This document shows, in pieces, positions 1 to 8,861 of a stretch of DNA of 64,000 nucleotides. Location of the stretch: assembly GCF_026547205.1 (NCBI RefSeq), contig NZ_CP106877.1:1328771-1392770 (forward strand). The letters run 5' to 3'. The notes below the pieces were generated by a model. That model saw only the letters and a program-made list of their open reading frames with translations, searched no databases and was not told the origin of the DNA. Position numbers and translations under genes: made by a program. How positions within the stretch are numbered: position 1 is the first letter of the stretch; each line of letters opens with the position of its first letter. The DNA is from Fervidibacillus halotolerans. Lineage in GTDB: Bacteria; Bacillota; Bacilli; Bacillales; Caldibacillaceae.

Positions 1-22
1 TATGTAGGCTTCTTTATTTCAC

Positions 23-196
23 TTATTTATTAATAACTTCTTCACCTTTATAAGTTCCACAGTTTTTGCACACCCGATGGGCCAATTTCATTTCACCACA
101 ATTCGGACATTCTACCATACCGGGAACTTGTAATTTAAAATGCGTACGACGCAAACGTTTTTTCATTTTGGAAGTTCTTCTAAAAGGTACAGCCAT
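23..196 (-). CDS. rpmF: 50S ribosomal protein L32
   Basis: Small zinc-ribbon protein of the large ribosomal subunit. The 57-residue frame begins [10 protein letters not shown], the usual L32 N-terminus, and carries two CxxC pairs (CPNC and CKNC, about 12 residues apart) that form the zinc ribbon. A strong Shine-Dalgarno (AGGAGGTG) lies just upstream of the ATG at 196. It follows yceD by about 30 bp, and the yceD-rpmF pair is conserved in most bacteria, so it is probably transcribed from the promoter near 800. The presence of all four cysteines suggests the zinc-dependent paralogue if two exist in the genome. Confidence 0.97.
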   Translation of the reverse strand: MAVPFRRTSKMKKRLRRTHFKLQVPGMVECPNCGEMKLAHRVCKNCGTYKGEEVINK

Positions 197-228
197 AGTT
201 TACACCTCCTTACAAGGAATCTACCATC

Positions 229-762
229 CTATTCATCCTTTTCTTGATGAAAAAAATTAGCTAAATCCGCTAAGCGAGGATCGACTCTTTTTTCATTCAG
301 ACGATCAGGATCTTGGATGAACTCCCAATCCACACCCTTTTTTTGTTCAGTTGGAATTTGGTCATCCTTTTCATTGTACACTTGAATAGGAATTTCAATC
401 AAGATTAATTCTTCAATAATCGGTGTAAGGTCGATCATCTCTCCTTGAATGGGATGAATATTTTCCTGTTCTTCCCAATCTTCACCGGTCGAATCTTGTA
501 CGAAAATTTCCGTCGTTCGGATGTCAATTGGGAAATGAACATCTCGTAACGTTCTCGAACTTGGTAACACCATCTCACCGGTTATATGTAAGTGAAAGGT
601 GACTTTTTTCGAGTCCAAATCGACATTTCCAACGATACGAATCGGAGAAATGGAGCGAATTTGATGATCCCTTTCTTTTAAATGGTCAAATGGAACCGTT
701 TTGTCAAACTGAATTCCATTTTTCTTAAACTTTTGTAGCTGAACGATGGACCATTTCATCAT
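229..762 (-). CDS. yceD: YceD/YlbN family protein (DUF177)
   Basis: 177-residue DUF177 protein of the family encoded next to rpmF throughout bacteria. Homologues are linked to 23S rRNA accumulation or processing, but the mechanism in Bacillus is not settled. It is soluble, with no signal or membrane segment. The middle contains an acidic stretch and the C-terminus the conserved block ending DPRLADLANFFHQEKDE. Two ATGs are adjacent; the first, at 762, sits 5 nt after GAGGTGA and is chosen. It is the first gene of the yceD-rpmF unit. Confidence 0.9.
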   Translation of the reverse strand: MMKWSIVQLQKFKKNGIQFDKTVPFDHLKERDHQIRSISPIRIVGNVDLDSKKVTFHLHITGEMVLPSSRTLRDVHFPIDIRTTEIFVQDSTGEDWEEQENIHPIQGEMIDLTPIIEELILIEIPIQVYNEKDDQIPTEQKKGVDWEFIQDPDRLNEKRVDPRLADLANFFHQEKDE

Positions 763-788
763 AAATTCACCTCAAGACAACAAAAGTA

Positions 789-817
789 ATTATATCTTTC
801 ATTTTCTTATTTGTCAA
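789..817 (-). promoter_or_regulatory. sigma-A promoter for yceD-rpmF
   Basis: Read on the minus strand there is TTGACA (812-817), a 17-nt spacer, and TATAAT (789-794), a perfect match to both housekeeping hexamers. It lies about 30 bp upstream of yceD and nothing else on that strand begins nearby. Confidence 0.85.
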
Positions 818-957
818 TACAATTTTCTTTACAGACCGTAAGAGCCACATACGATGTTTAATTAGTATTTGAAATTTTAGCTTCTTTCATACGGATCAAC
901 AGGATAGAAATTTTCATCCAAACGTGATAATGTATTGATAAAAAAAGGAGTAGGCGA

Positions 958-2190
958 ATGAAATGTGCAGGAATTGTTGTAGAGTATAATCCATTCCATA
1001 ACGGTCATTTATACCATTTACAAAAAACAGTGGAAAAAACCGGCGCAGATTGTATCATCGCCGTGATGAGTGGGAATTTTTTGCAACGGGGAGAACCTGC
1101 CCTCGTATCGAAGTTTTCCCGTACGAAGATGGCATTAGCTGCGGGGGTCGATTTAGTCGTTGAACTACCTTATGCCTTTGCCACTCAAAAGGCAGAAACT
1201 TTCGCAACTGGAGCGGTCCAAATTTTGGCCGATTTAGGATGCCAGTACTTATGTTTCGGCAGTGAGTCGGGGAAGATCGATGATTTTTATCGGACGATGA
1301 ATTTTATTGAACAAAATAAAGAATTGTTTAACCGTTCCGTTCAAACATATATGAAAACGGGCATCAGTTATCCGAAAGCTTGTTCCATGGCCTTTCGTTC
1401 GTTAAATCCTACTGGAATGATGGTCGATTTAAGTAAGCCAAATAATATTTTAGGCTATCACTACATGAAAGCGATCAAGAAGCAACATCGTTCGATTACC
1501 CCAATAACGATCAAACGAATCCATTCCGATTACCATGAAAACAACCTATCTCCAAAGGGCATTTCTAGTGCAACGAGCATCCGACAAGCACTATTTTCTC
1601 AAACATCTTTTCCGATCGAAGCACATGTACCGAAAACTACTTGGAATGAGCTAATACGGTTTAAAAAGGAGTATGGAACCTTCGCCCATTGGGAACGATA
1701 TTGGTCATTTTTACAGTACCGACTGTTACATATTAGACCGAAGGATTTAAAAAACATATACGAAGTTGAAGAAGGGATCGAACATCGATTAATTGGGATG
1801 GCTAAAGAGGCAAGCCATTTCCAAGCATTTATGGAAAAATTGAAAACAAAAAGATATACTTGGACCCGCTTGCAACGAATTATAACCCATATTTTAACAA
1901 ATACGACAAAAGAAGAAATGGAAAGACGGAGTGAAAAGGTGGATTATATTCGCATCCTCGGATTAAATGAAAGGGGGAGAAAGTATTTACGAAAATACAA
2001 AGACTCCTTTCCAACCCCGATTATTTCGAAAATTTCTTCATTAACTGAGGAGAAAATCTATCTCGATGTAAGAGCTGGCCGGACATATGCCTTCGGATTT
2101 GATCCCCCTTTTCGTCAACAAATGATTCAACTGGAATATGCTCGGCCACCGATTATTTTGGAATCCGATGGTCGACCATCCATTTCATAA
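958..2190 (+). CDS. tmcAL: tRNA(Met) cytidine acetate ligase TmcAL (YlbM)
   Basis: 410 residues. TmcAL uses acetate and ATP to make N4-acetylcytidine at the wobble position of elongator tRNA-Met, an acetyl-CoA-independent route known from B. subtilis. The N-terminus GIVVEYNPFHNGHLYHL holds the HxGH nucleotidyltransferase signature, followed by SGNFLQRGEPA. The C-terminal region (YTWTRLQRIITHIL, residues about 300-315) is the typical basic tRNA-contact part. RBS AAAAAAGGAGT precedes the ATG. It is divergent from yceD, and its B. subtilis neighbours ylbL and ylbN flank it here too. Confidence 0.93.
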   Translation: MKCAGIVVEYNPFHNGHLYHLQKTVEKTGADCIIAVMSGNFLQRGEPALVSKFSRTKMALAAGVDLVVELPYAFATQKAETFATGAVQILADLGCQYLCFGSESGKIDDFYRTMNFIEQNKELFNRSVQTYMKTGISYPKACSMAFRSLNPTGMMVDLSKPNNILGYHYMKAIKKQHRSITPITIKRIHSDYHENNLSPKGISSATSIRQALFSQTSFPIEAHVPKTTWNELIRFKKEYGTFAHWERYWSFLQYRLLHIRPKDLKNIYEVEEGIEHRLIGMAKEASHFQAFMEKLKTKRYTWTRLQRIITHILTNTTKEEMERRSEKVDYIRILGLNERGRKYLRKYKDSFPTPIISKISSLTEEKIYLDVRAGRTYAFGFDPPFRQQMIQLEYARPPIILESDGRPSIS

Positions 2191-2291
2191 GAGAAAGGTT
2201 AAGCGTCGGATATGTACAGCCTACAACTTCCTTCCATCAACATTTTCCTTTAAAAAAATACAATCGATCTTTATAACAACTAGTGTGTTAT

Positions 2292-2325
2292 CCTCCCCTT
2301 CCTATTCTTTAGAAGGGGAGGTTTC
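2292..2325 (+). terminator. Hairpin after tmcAL
   Basis: A 10-bp perfect stem (CCTCCCCTTC with GAAGGGGAGG) and a 10-nt loop, followed on the plus strand by a broken T-tract (TTTCCTTTCC). It lies about 100 bp after the tmcAL stop and between convergent genes. The minus-strand side lacks a T-tract. Confidence 0.6.
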
Positions 2326-2433
2326 CTTTCCATTTCAAAAATTTAAGGAGAAATTGTAAAAGTTGTTGTTAAAACCTCGGCTTCCATACGATGATTTCTA
2401 GCGTTTTCTTTAACTTGACGTTTTATTTCCCTT

Positions 2434-3459
2434 CTAGGAATCCTTTTTTGGTTTTAAATGTTTTAAATATGTTAACGCCTCTTCAAAGGTATCCACGGGG
2501 ACTATTTTCATATTCGTATCGATATCTTTAGCCGTCTCTTTTGCTACCTCATAATTAGATCCCTTCTTTCCCCCTTCCCTCGGTGCAAAGAAGATTTCCG
2601 CCCCTGCTTTATGTGCAGCAACAACCTTTTGATCAATCCCACCAATCGGACCGACCTCGCCTTTTTCATTGATCGTTCCAGTTCCCGCAATTAAATATCC
2701 CTTCGTTAAATCATCCTCTGTTAACTGATTATACAATTCTAAGGAGAACATTAATCCTGCAGAGGGGCCACCAATTTGATCGGTGTCAATGGTCACTTTT
2801 GGATCTGTAATCACTGTCTTATCATCCACCAGGGTGATCCCGATCCCTGGTTTTTGAATGGTTGGTATCAATTGAATGGTCAATTCCTTTGTCAACTTTT
2901 CCCCTTCTCGAATAAACGTAATCACACACACATCTCCAACGTCCTTTTGCTGAACGTATGTTGTAAATTCCTCCGTCGATTGAAAGGAGTGACCGTCAAT
3001 AGCCACAATCCGATCGCCTGGACGTAAAATGCTCGCTGCAGGAGTTCCTTCCAATGTCCGTAAAACGTAAATTCCATTATATGTCACTTCAACCGATTTA
3101 CCCGCTTTTTCAAAGGCCACTTGTAAAGCATTCTCCTTTGAGCTTTCCATTAAATATAATTGACGAACGTGATACTCCTCATCCGTTTCATCTTCATAAC
3201 GAATCGCCTCTTTCGGTTCCACTTCATAATAATCTTTTAACTTTGCAAAAAGAAAGGAAAAAATCGTCGCCTTTCCAATGCTTACCGTTGTTAACATAAA
3301 GTCGCCCGTTTCTGTATAACCGTTTTCCACTTTAATGACATCATCTAATTCTTTCGCCATTCCTGGACTTGTTACGTAATAAGGTAATGGAAAGAAATTA
3401 ATTATAATAAAGCTCAACGTAATGAACAATGTAATCAAAAGGGTTCTTTTTTTGTTCAA
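2434..3459 (-). CDS. ylbL: Lon-like membrane protease YlbL with PDZ domain
   Basis: Membrane-anchored serine protease of the S16 (Lon-like) family. In B. subtilis YlbL works with CtpA to degrade the checkpoint cell-division inhibitor YneA after DNA damage. One N-terminal membrane segment (LLITLFITLSFIIINFF), a PDZ domain at about 120-200, and a C-terminal protease domain with GGPSAG (catalytic Ser) and the Lys in DQKVVAA. I choose the TTG at 3459: AAGGAG lies 8 nt upstream and the TTG overlaps the ylbK stop; the product is then 341 residues. The in-frame ATG at 3477 has no RBS. Translationally coupled to ylbK. Confidence 0.9.
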   Translation of the reverse strand: MNKKRTLLITLFITLSFIIINFFPLPYYVTSPGMAKELDDVIKVENGYTETGDFMLTTVSIGKATIFSFLFAKLKDYYEVEPKEAIRYEDETDEEYHVRQLYLMESSKENALQVAFEKAGKSVEVTYNGIYVLRTLEGTPAASILRPGDRIVAIDGHSFQSTEEFTTYVQQKDVGDVCVITFIREGEKLTKELTIQLIPTIQKPGIGITLVDDKTVITDPKVTIDTDQIGGPSAGLMFSLELYNQLTEDDLTKGYLIAGTGTINEKGEVGPIGGIDQKVVAAHKAGAEIFFAPREGGKKGSNYEVAKETAKDIDTNMKIVPVDTFEEALTYLKHLKPKKDS

Positions 3460-4244
3460 TTTTTGGACTCCTTCCATTTCTTAATTACAGAATGAATATC
3501 CTTCATCCTTTTTTTCGCTTCCTTTTCTCCTAATTGAATGATTTCTTCCACATTCGTAAATGAATAGGAGCTAAACATTTGAACAGGTGGTTGGATGATT
3601 ACATCGGATTTGTATCCCCGATTTCGTACAATCTCCATTTGCATAATATCAATACTTTGTAAAATAATATCATAGATTGATTGGATTTGGGCATTTTTTT
3701 TAAACCCTGCAACGTCGACACCGATAACGATATCCGCCCCCATTTCCTTTACGACGGAGACCGGTACTCGATCGACAACTCCCCCATCCACAAGCATTCT
3801 CCCGTCAATTTTCTCTGGAGTAAATATACCCGGTATAGCAATACTCGCCCTTACCGCATCGGCAACGGGTCCCTTTCGAAAAACGACCTTTTCCCCCGTT
3901 TCGATATCTGTTGCGACAATGGCGACAGGAATGTGTAAGTCTTCAATGTTTTTATTATACGAAAATATACGAATAAAATCTTTTAATCGATTTCCTGCAA
4001 TAAACCCTAATTTAGGTACGGTAAAATCGAGGAAATATTTTCGTTTAAATGCGATTGAAAATTTCTCTAATTGTTCAATTTTTTGTCCTGCTGCATAAAA
4101 GGAACCGACAATCGCTCCGATGCTACTACCGGCTATATAGGAAATCGGAATCTTTTCCTGTTCGAACACCTTTAAAACCCCGAGATGGGCCAATCCCCTT
4201 GCTCCACCTGCTCCTAGTGCCAATCCAATTTTCGGTTCAGCCAC
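3456..4244 (-). CDS. ylbK: Patatin-like phospholipase family protein YlbK
   Basis: 262-residue patatin-fold serine lipase or hydrolase of unknown physiological substrate. Residues 6-20 contain the glycine-rich oxyanion-hole motif (GLALGAGGARGLAHLG), then the nucleophile elbow GSSIG, and later DGGVVDRVP holding the Asp of the Ser-Asp dyad. The frame runs open to 4361, but GTG at 4244 is preceded by AAAGGGGAGATTGGA and gives the family's usual length, so it is preferred. Overlaps the ylbL start by 4 bp. Confidence 0.9.
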   Translation of the reverse strand: MAEPKIGLALGAGGARGLAHLGVLKVFEQEKIPISYIAGSSIGAIVGSFYAAGQKIEQLEKFSIAFKRKYFLDFTVPKLGFIAGNRLKDFIRIFSYNKNIEDLHIPVAIVATDIETGEKVVFRKGPVADAVRASIAIPGIFTPEKIDGRMLVDGGVVDRVPVSVVKEMGADIVIGVDVAGFKKNAQIQSIYDIILQSIDIMQMEIVRNRGYKSDVIIQPPVQMFSSYSFTNVEEIIQLGEKEAKKRMKDIHSVIKKWKESKN

Positions 4245-4334
4245 TCCAATCTCCCCTTTCTTTCGGTAATCCATATGTACGAAACAGAAAGTTATGCAAT
4301 TTTTTAACGGCATGTCTTTTTTTAAGAATACGCT

Positions 4335-4342
4335 CATACATT
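4335..4342 (+). promoter_or_regulatory. Possible sigma-E -10 element for ylbJ
   Basis: CATACATT fits the sigma-E -10 consensus CATANNNT and lies about 90 bp upstream of the ylbJ start. The -35 side is poor. In B. subtilis ylbJ is a sigma-E gene, which is the main reason to consider it. Confidence 0.3.
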
Positions 4343-4428
4343 GAAAAAGGAGAGACGGCATCTCACAATTTCAATTTTGGAATCATTGGTTATCGAAAGC
4401 CTTCGCTTTAAAGAGGGAGGAAAAACCT

Positions 4429-5631
4429 TTGCTCCGTTCAAATTGGATCACCCTTCTGTATAATATTCCTATTAGCATTATCGCCTTTGCCCTCGTTTTG
4501 TTTCCGAAAGAAGCCCTAGATGCTTCAGTAAAAGGATTGGAAACTTGGTGGAAAATCGTTTTCCCTTCTTTACTTCCCTTTTTTATCGTGTCAGAGTTAT
4601 TAATTGCCTTCGGAGTAGTAAAGTTCATTGGTATTCTTTTGGAACCGATTATGCGACCTTTCTTCCGCACCCCTGGAATCGGTGGATTCGTTTGGGCGAT
4701 GGGGATGGTCGCTGGAAATCCCGCCGGTGCAAAATTAACGGTAAGACTACGGAATGAAAACATGCTTTCGCAGCAGGAAGCGGAAAAGATCGTCGCTTTT
4801 ACGAGTTCCGCCAATCCGCTTTTCATCTTCGGTGCAGTTTCCGCTGGCTTTTTTCAAAATGAAAAAATCGGAACGGTGTTCGCCCTATCCCATTATGTAA
4901 GCAATATATTCGTCGGATTTTTGATGCGATTTTACGGAAAAATGGAGCGAAAAAGGGAAAGAAGAAAATTTTTGTTAAAGGAAGCCTTCGTTCATATGCA
5001 TAAAACGAGAATAGAAAATCGTCGTCCTTTTGGAAAAATCCTTGGGGATGCAGTCATTTCCTCCATTCAAACGTTGTTAATGATCGGTGGGTTTATTATC
5101 TTCTTTTCTGTTTTAAACCGACTCTTTACCATCATTCATATAACGGAACTATTCGCCCTAATGATTCAACCGATTTTTTCCATCCTTCATTTACCGAATG
5201 AACTGAGCCTTCCCTTTTTATCCGGATTGTTCGAGATGACAATCGGAAGCAAGATGGTCAGTGATGTGGAAAATGTACGATTATTGGAAAAGGCGATCGT
5301 GGTCAGCTTCCTTCTTGCCTTCGGTGGCTTTAGTATACAAGCTCAAGTAGGCAGTATTTTAGCCGAATCGGATATTCGTTTTCAACCGTTTTTTCTCGGG
5401 CGGTGTTTGCAAGGGGTTTTCGCCAGTATTTTGACCATTCTATTATGGAAACCCGTTTATGAAGCAGGGATGGAGAAGAGTTCGGATGTAACGACCGTTT
5501 TCTTGTTTTTTGAACAAGCCTATTACACCCAACTGTTTCAACGATTTATTGAAATCGGTCCAATCATAACCATTGTTTCAATCATTGTATATATATTCTT
5601 ATATATTCGAAAACACTTTTTAAAAAGATGA
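4429..5631 (+). CDS. ylbJ: Sporulation integral membrane protein YlbJ
   Basis: 400-residue polytopic membrane protein with nucleoside-recognition (Gate) repeats; in B. subtilis it is made in the mother cell and needed for heat-resistant spores. Several hydrophobic helices are visible, with the conserved block FRTPGIGGFVWAMGMVAGNPAGAKL (Gate signature, about residues 82-106) and TSSANPLFIFGAVSAG. A TTG start at 4429 is supported by GGGAGG 8 nt upstream. It reads opposite to its neighbours, as in B. subtilis. Transported substrate unknown. Confidence 0.9.
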   Translation: MLRSNWITLLYNIPISIIAFALVLFPKEALDASVKGLETWWKIVFPSLLPFFIVSELLIAFGVVKFIGILLEPIMRPFFRTPGIGGFVWAMGMVAGNPAGAKLTVRLRNENMLSQQEAEKIVAFTSSANPLFIFGAVSAGFFQNEKIGTVFALSHYVSNIFVGFLMRFYGKMERKRERRKFLLKEAFVHMHKTRIENRRPFGKILGDAVISSIQTLLMIGGFIIFFSVLNRLFTIIHITELFALMIQPIFSILHLPNELSLPFLSGLFEMTIGSKMVSDVENVRLLEKAIVVSFLLAFGGFSIQAQVGSILAESDIRFQPFFLGRCLQGVFASILTILLWKPVYEAGMEKSSDVTTVFLFFEQAYYTQLFQRFIEIGPIITIVSIIVYIFLYIRKHFLKR

Positions 5632-5639
5632 ATAAGTCG

Positions 5640-5669
5640 AAGGGGGACAGATCATCCATCCGTCCCCCT

Positions 5670-5670
<1 letters not shown>
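5640..5670. terminator. Shared hairpin between convergent ylbJ and coaD
   Basis: Stem AAGGGGGAC with GTCCCCCTT (9 bp) around a 13-nt loop, directly after the ylbJ stop and touching the coaD stop. Neither side has a long T-tract, so strength is uncertain; position suggests use by both genes. Confidence 0.55.
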
Positions 5671-6173
<503 letters not shown>

Positions 6174-6332
6174 TTAATGAACGACTTATTATCAAATTAG
6201 GCAAAATGGTTAAAAATCATCCGTCGTCAATCCCATTTAAAGGAAAACCAATCGAATCGTTTGAAAGAAAATGGTTGAGGAAAACGAGATGATTCAACCG
6301 AAATGAAAATTATCCATTTCCCGATTCATTTA

Positions 6333-6396
6333 AAAAATACTTGCACCCTTTTCCAATGATGTAATCAAGTTCCAAAAAAATTGAATGGAAAAGGGG
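6333..6396 (-). terminator. Long-loop hairpin after rsmD
   Basis: On the minus strand CCCTTTTCCA (6386-6395 on plus as its complement) pairs perfectly with TGGAAAAGGG (6346-6355) across a loop of about 30 nt, and an ATTTTTT tract follows after 7 nt. It is just past the rsmD stop. The long loop makes it atypical. Confidence 0.45.
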
Positions 6397-6421
6397 GGCC
6401 GAGTCATAAAGAATTTCGGAA

Positions 6422-6988
6422 TCAAGGGGATGTGGATCCCATTTTGTAAATGGATAATGCGATTGATCCGTAACGGGTCGTTTTCATTTTGTTAAGGAGA
6501 CCATATGTATCGGGCAATGACATGTCCGAACTATGTTCACAAACGAGGGACCCGCCATTTTCAAGTAGTCGATAGTCGTTTACCATCTGTAATATTTCGT
6601 GATAATGTTTGATTTTTTTATATGGTGGGTCGAGCCAAATCACCTGAAAGACAATCTTTCGATGAATGATGATTTTCAATGCCCGCCTCCAATCATTTTT
6701 ATACACTTCCGCAAAATCCATAAGTTGACAAGTAGCCAGGTTAGACCGAATCGTTTCAATCGCTTTCGGATGGTGGTCGACAAACAATACCTTTTCAAGA
6801 CCCCTACTTAATCCTTCAATTCCTAATCCACCACTTCCAGCGAATAAATCTAAACCCCATCCGCCATCAAAATACGGCCCGATTATATTAAACATACTTT
6901 CTTTTACTTTATCGGTCGTCGGTCGGGTATTTTGTCCAGGTACCGCTTTTAACAATCGGCCTTTTTTTGAACCGGAAATAACTCTCAC
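6422..6988 (-). CDS. rsmD: 16S rRNA (guanine(966)-N2)-methyltransferase RsmD
   Basis: 188-residue SAM-dependent methyltransferase that makes m2G966 in 16S rRNA. It begins MRVISGSKKGRLL and has the SAM site GLDLFAGSGGLGIEGLSRG and catalytic DPPY (WLDPPYKK), both typical of RsmD. GTG start at 6988 with AGGTGATATT upstream. The ylbG-rsmD interval, empty of proteins in B. subtilis, here contains an additional gene plus a csfG-like RNA on the other strand. Confidence 0.95.
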   Translation of the reverse strand: MRVISGSKKGRLLKAVPGQNTRPTTDKVKESMFNIIGPYFDGGWGLDLFAGSGGLGIEGLSRGLEKVLFVDHHPKAIETIRSNLATCQLMDFAEVYKNDWRRALKIIIHRKIVFQVIWLDPPYKKIKHYHEILQMVNDYRLLENGGSLVCEHSSDMSLPDTYGLLNKMKTTRYGSIALSIYKMGSTSP

Positions 6989-7127
6989 AATATCACCTTG
7001 TTTAACGGTTATATTTTCTTTACTATGCTAACATAAATCGACAAAAAAAAATAGATGATTTTTCATCGTACACGTTGATTAACCGAACATTTTTCGACAA
7101 AAACTGATGTTTTTTTTACCTAATCCA

Positions 7128-7157
7128 TGTATATATTTCATCCCATTGGTCATACTG
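7128..7157 (+). promoter_or_regulatory. Forespore sigma-F/sigma-G type promoter
   Basis: Plus strand: TGTATA (7128-7133), 17-nt spacer, CATACTG (7151-7157). The -10 with its flank reads GGTCATACTG, matching the sigma-F pattern GGNNANACTR, and CATACTG is one base from the sigma-G CATACTA. It sits just upstream of a structured, terminator-ended stretch, which suits a csfG-like RNA. Confidence 0.7.
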
Positions 7158-7163
7158 ATAATA

Positions 7164-7314
7164 GCAACATCCATCACGATGGTGTTGTTGCCAACCGCGG
7201 AGAAGACTTACGTTTCCCCATAAGTTCTTCCTCCGGTTTCTCCTCTCCCTTTGCCTTCGCTCAATTGAAGAGTTCGAAGGGACCCTGTAGAGGAAATCTA
7301 CAGGGTTATTTTTT
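7164..7314 (+). ncRNA. csfG: csfG-like forespore small RNA
   Basis: About 150 nt on the plus strand between rsmD (ylbH) and ylbG. To my recollection this is the site of B. subtilis csfG, a conserved sporulation RNA under sigma-F and sigma-G. Seen in sequence: a sigma-F/G promoter just upstream, a hairpin pairing 7199-7210 with 7221-7234 (one bulge), a second pairing CCTTCG (7254-7259) with CGAAGG (7275-7280), and a terminator at 7283-7314. No convincing ORF with an RBS is on this strand. The identity rests on position, promoter and fold; the family's conserved core was not checked against an alignment. Confidence 0.65.
7283..7314 (+). terminator. Terminator of the csfG-like RNA
   Basis: Perfect stem CCCTGTAG with CTACAGGG, 7-nt loop, then TTATTTTTT on the plus strand. 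The minus strand past the stem is not T-rich, so it serves plus-strand transcription, convergent with the stalk-domain-like gene that ends at 7326. Confidence 0.85.
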
Positions 7315-7325
7315 CGCCCGTTTTT

Positions 7326-8735
7326 TTAAAAGACGGCGATTTTCGACTCATATTCGATGACTTGTACAGAAAAAAGTCGAATGAGCAAGTCTTCTTGTAT
7401 ATACCATTCCCCATGAATTTTTGTTAAGGGTTCTTCTAAGTGATCTCCGTAAAGTCCATATTGCTCTTCGTTTAATATAAAGATATTTTTTCCATCGTAA
7501 AAACGAAAAACATCTTTTTTATTGGAGACGAGTATTTCATGATCGGATAATGGTTCATAGGTGTACCCGAGGGATTGAACAATTTCTTTCACCGGATAGT
7601 AGTGGGTGGATCGAACGACGTAAACCTTTTTATCAATAAGTTGCTCCTCCCCTACGAAAATCGGTTTTTCCATATAGAAATATAATGGTTCTAGGGGATT
7701 CGATTGATTTTTATTTAATGTAAAAAAGTCTGTCTTCCATTGCTTCACTTCACTTAAACGCTCATCCAATCCTTTTACACCACTCGTTTCTACCGTGTTA
7801 ATTTTTTCGAAAAATCGATTGATCTCTTCTTCATTCAAATTGGCAACCAACTGTTCATACATTTCCTCAGCTTTTCCATTGATTGGAATCTGGAAAAAAA
7901 GCCCAGTTAAAACTTCTGCTAACCATTCATTTTCCTTCTCCGATTGAAAAATTCCCTCTGAAAAATATTCGTTAATCCACAATCGTTGCAATTTATTTTC
8001 GTCGATCGTTTCCGGTACTACGAGTAAATCCTTTGACGAATATATCGCATCAATATCTGTAAAAACGATATTTGGAATTATTCGATTTTGATTGTCATTG
8101 AAAAATTTTTGAACTAAATTTTTTCCCCATTGAAAATCCCGGTTGCCATAGACGGTATATCCGTCCTGCTGTGTTTTCGTTAAAGGGTCACGTTGCCAAT
8201 ATAGGGAAAACCCTTCCCCTTCCTTTTCAAATAAATAATAATGAACGAATTCCATTTTCTGATCGGTTTTCATATCTGCTCCAGCAATCCAAATACTGTC
8301 TAAATCCATCATCTCACTCATATGAACTTCCGTATGGTCGACGGATACATTTTCTAGTTTCACAAATCCATCGTCCAACATAAAAAAATGATAATCTGGA
8401 TTCATGTGTATTTCATATGTAAATTGAATCTCATTTTCTTCCACCATCATTTCTTTGGAGCAATCGATTCTTTTCCCACCGGATTCACAAATAAAATTTT
8501 CCCCGTCTGGATAGCGAAGGTGATAATTTCCCATTTCTAGATTTTCGATCCTTTGGACAATTGTTAATTTCCCTTTTGAATGGGTTATCTCGATTTGTTG
8601 GGTAGCAGAAGCAATGGGCTCAGTTCCATTTCCTTTTTTAGCTTTCATTTGATAGTCATTCCATTGCCAAATTAATAAAACGGTTGTTAATAATAAAGCG
8701 ATAATGAAAATGGAAAAAAGGTTTCGTTTAGCCAT
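7326..8735 (-). CDS. Membrane-anchored protein with C-terminal stalk-like domain
   Basis: 469 residues, function unknown. Residues about 8-25 form one hydrophobic anchor (FSIFIIALLLTTVLLIW), so the rest should lie outside the membrane. The last 100 residues resemble the copper-amine-oxidase N-terminal (stalk) fold: KKVYVVRSTHYYPVKEIVQSLGY, then EILVSNK and DGKNIFILN, a strand-rich arrangement with a central helix. The middle has no motif I recognise; two cysteines lie near 90-100. ATG preceded by GAGGGGAGAAAA. It occupies the ylbG-rsmD interval, where B. subtilis has no protein gene. Stalk assignment is by eye. Confidence 0.75.
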   Translation of the reverse strand: MAKRNLFSIFIIALLLTTVLLIWQWNDYQMKAKKGNGTEPIASATQQIEITHSKGKLTIVQRIENLEMGNYHLRYPDGENFICESGGKRIDCSKEMMVEENEIQFTYEIHMNPDYHFFMLDDGFVKLENVSVDHTEVHMSEMMDLDSIWIAGADMKTDQKMEFVHYYLFEKEGEGFSLYWQRDPLTKTQQDGYTVYGNRDFQWGKNLVQKFFNDNQNRIIPNIVFTDIDAIYSSKDLLVVPETIDENKLQRLWINEYFSEGIFQSEKENEWLAEVLTGLFFQIPINGKAEEMYEQLVANLNEEEINRFFEKINTVETSGVKGLDERLSEVKQWKTDFFTLNKNQSNPLEPLYFYMEKPIFVGEEQLIDKKVYVVRSTHYYPVKEIVQSLGYTYEPLSDHEILVSNKKDVFRFYDGKNIFILNEEQYGLYGDHLEEPLTKIHGEWYIQEDLLIRLFSVQVIEYESKIAVF

Positions 8736-8835
8736 TTTTTCTCCCCTCGAAGATTTCTTATCTATACAATATCAAAATCCGACGAATTTTGACAGAAATA
8801 TGTAAATTATCCAAGTTAAGGGATGGAAATTCACG

Positions 8836-8861
8836 CAAAAAAAAACCGGTTTGGTCACCGG
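8836..8861 (-). terminator. Terminator after ylbG
   Basis: Minus strand GCCGGT, 6-nt loop, ACCGGTT then a run of about 9 T. Directly abuts the ylbG stop. Confidence 0.85.

Noticed and set aside
4245..4361. N-terminal extension of ylbK from ATG 4361
   Set aside because: No RBS, residues do not look like the family, and GTG 4244 has a strong RBS and gives the normal length.
4383..4826. 147-codon minus-strand frame over the start of ylbJ
   Set aside because: Shadow of the conserved ylbJ coding strand; no RBS or recognisable protein.
7174..7221. Minus-strand 15-codon mini-ORF with a good GGAGGAAG RBS opposite the csfG-like RNA
   Set aside because: The RBS is the complement of a hairpin arm in the RNA, and the peptide (MGKRKSSPRLATTPS) is too short to support without conservation.
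7127..7360. 77-codon plus-strand frame between rsmD and the stalk-like gene
   Set aside because: No RBS, its ATG lies inside the -35 element, and the frame reads through the csfG-like hairpins and terminator; an RNA gene explains the region better.
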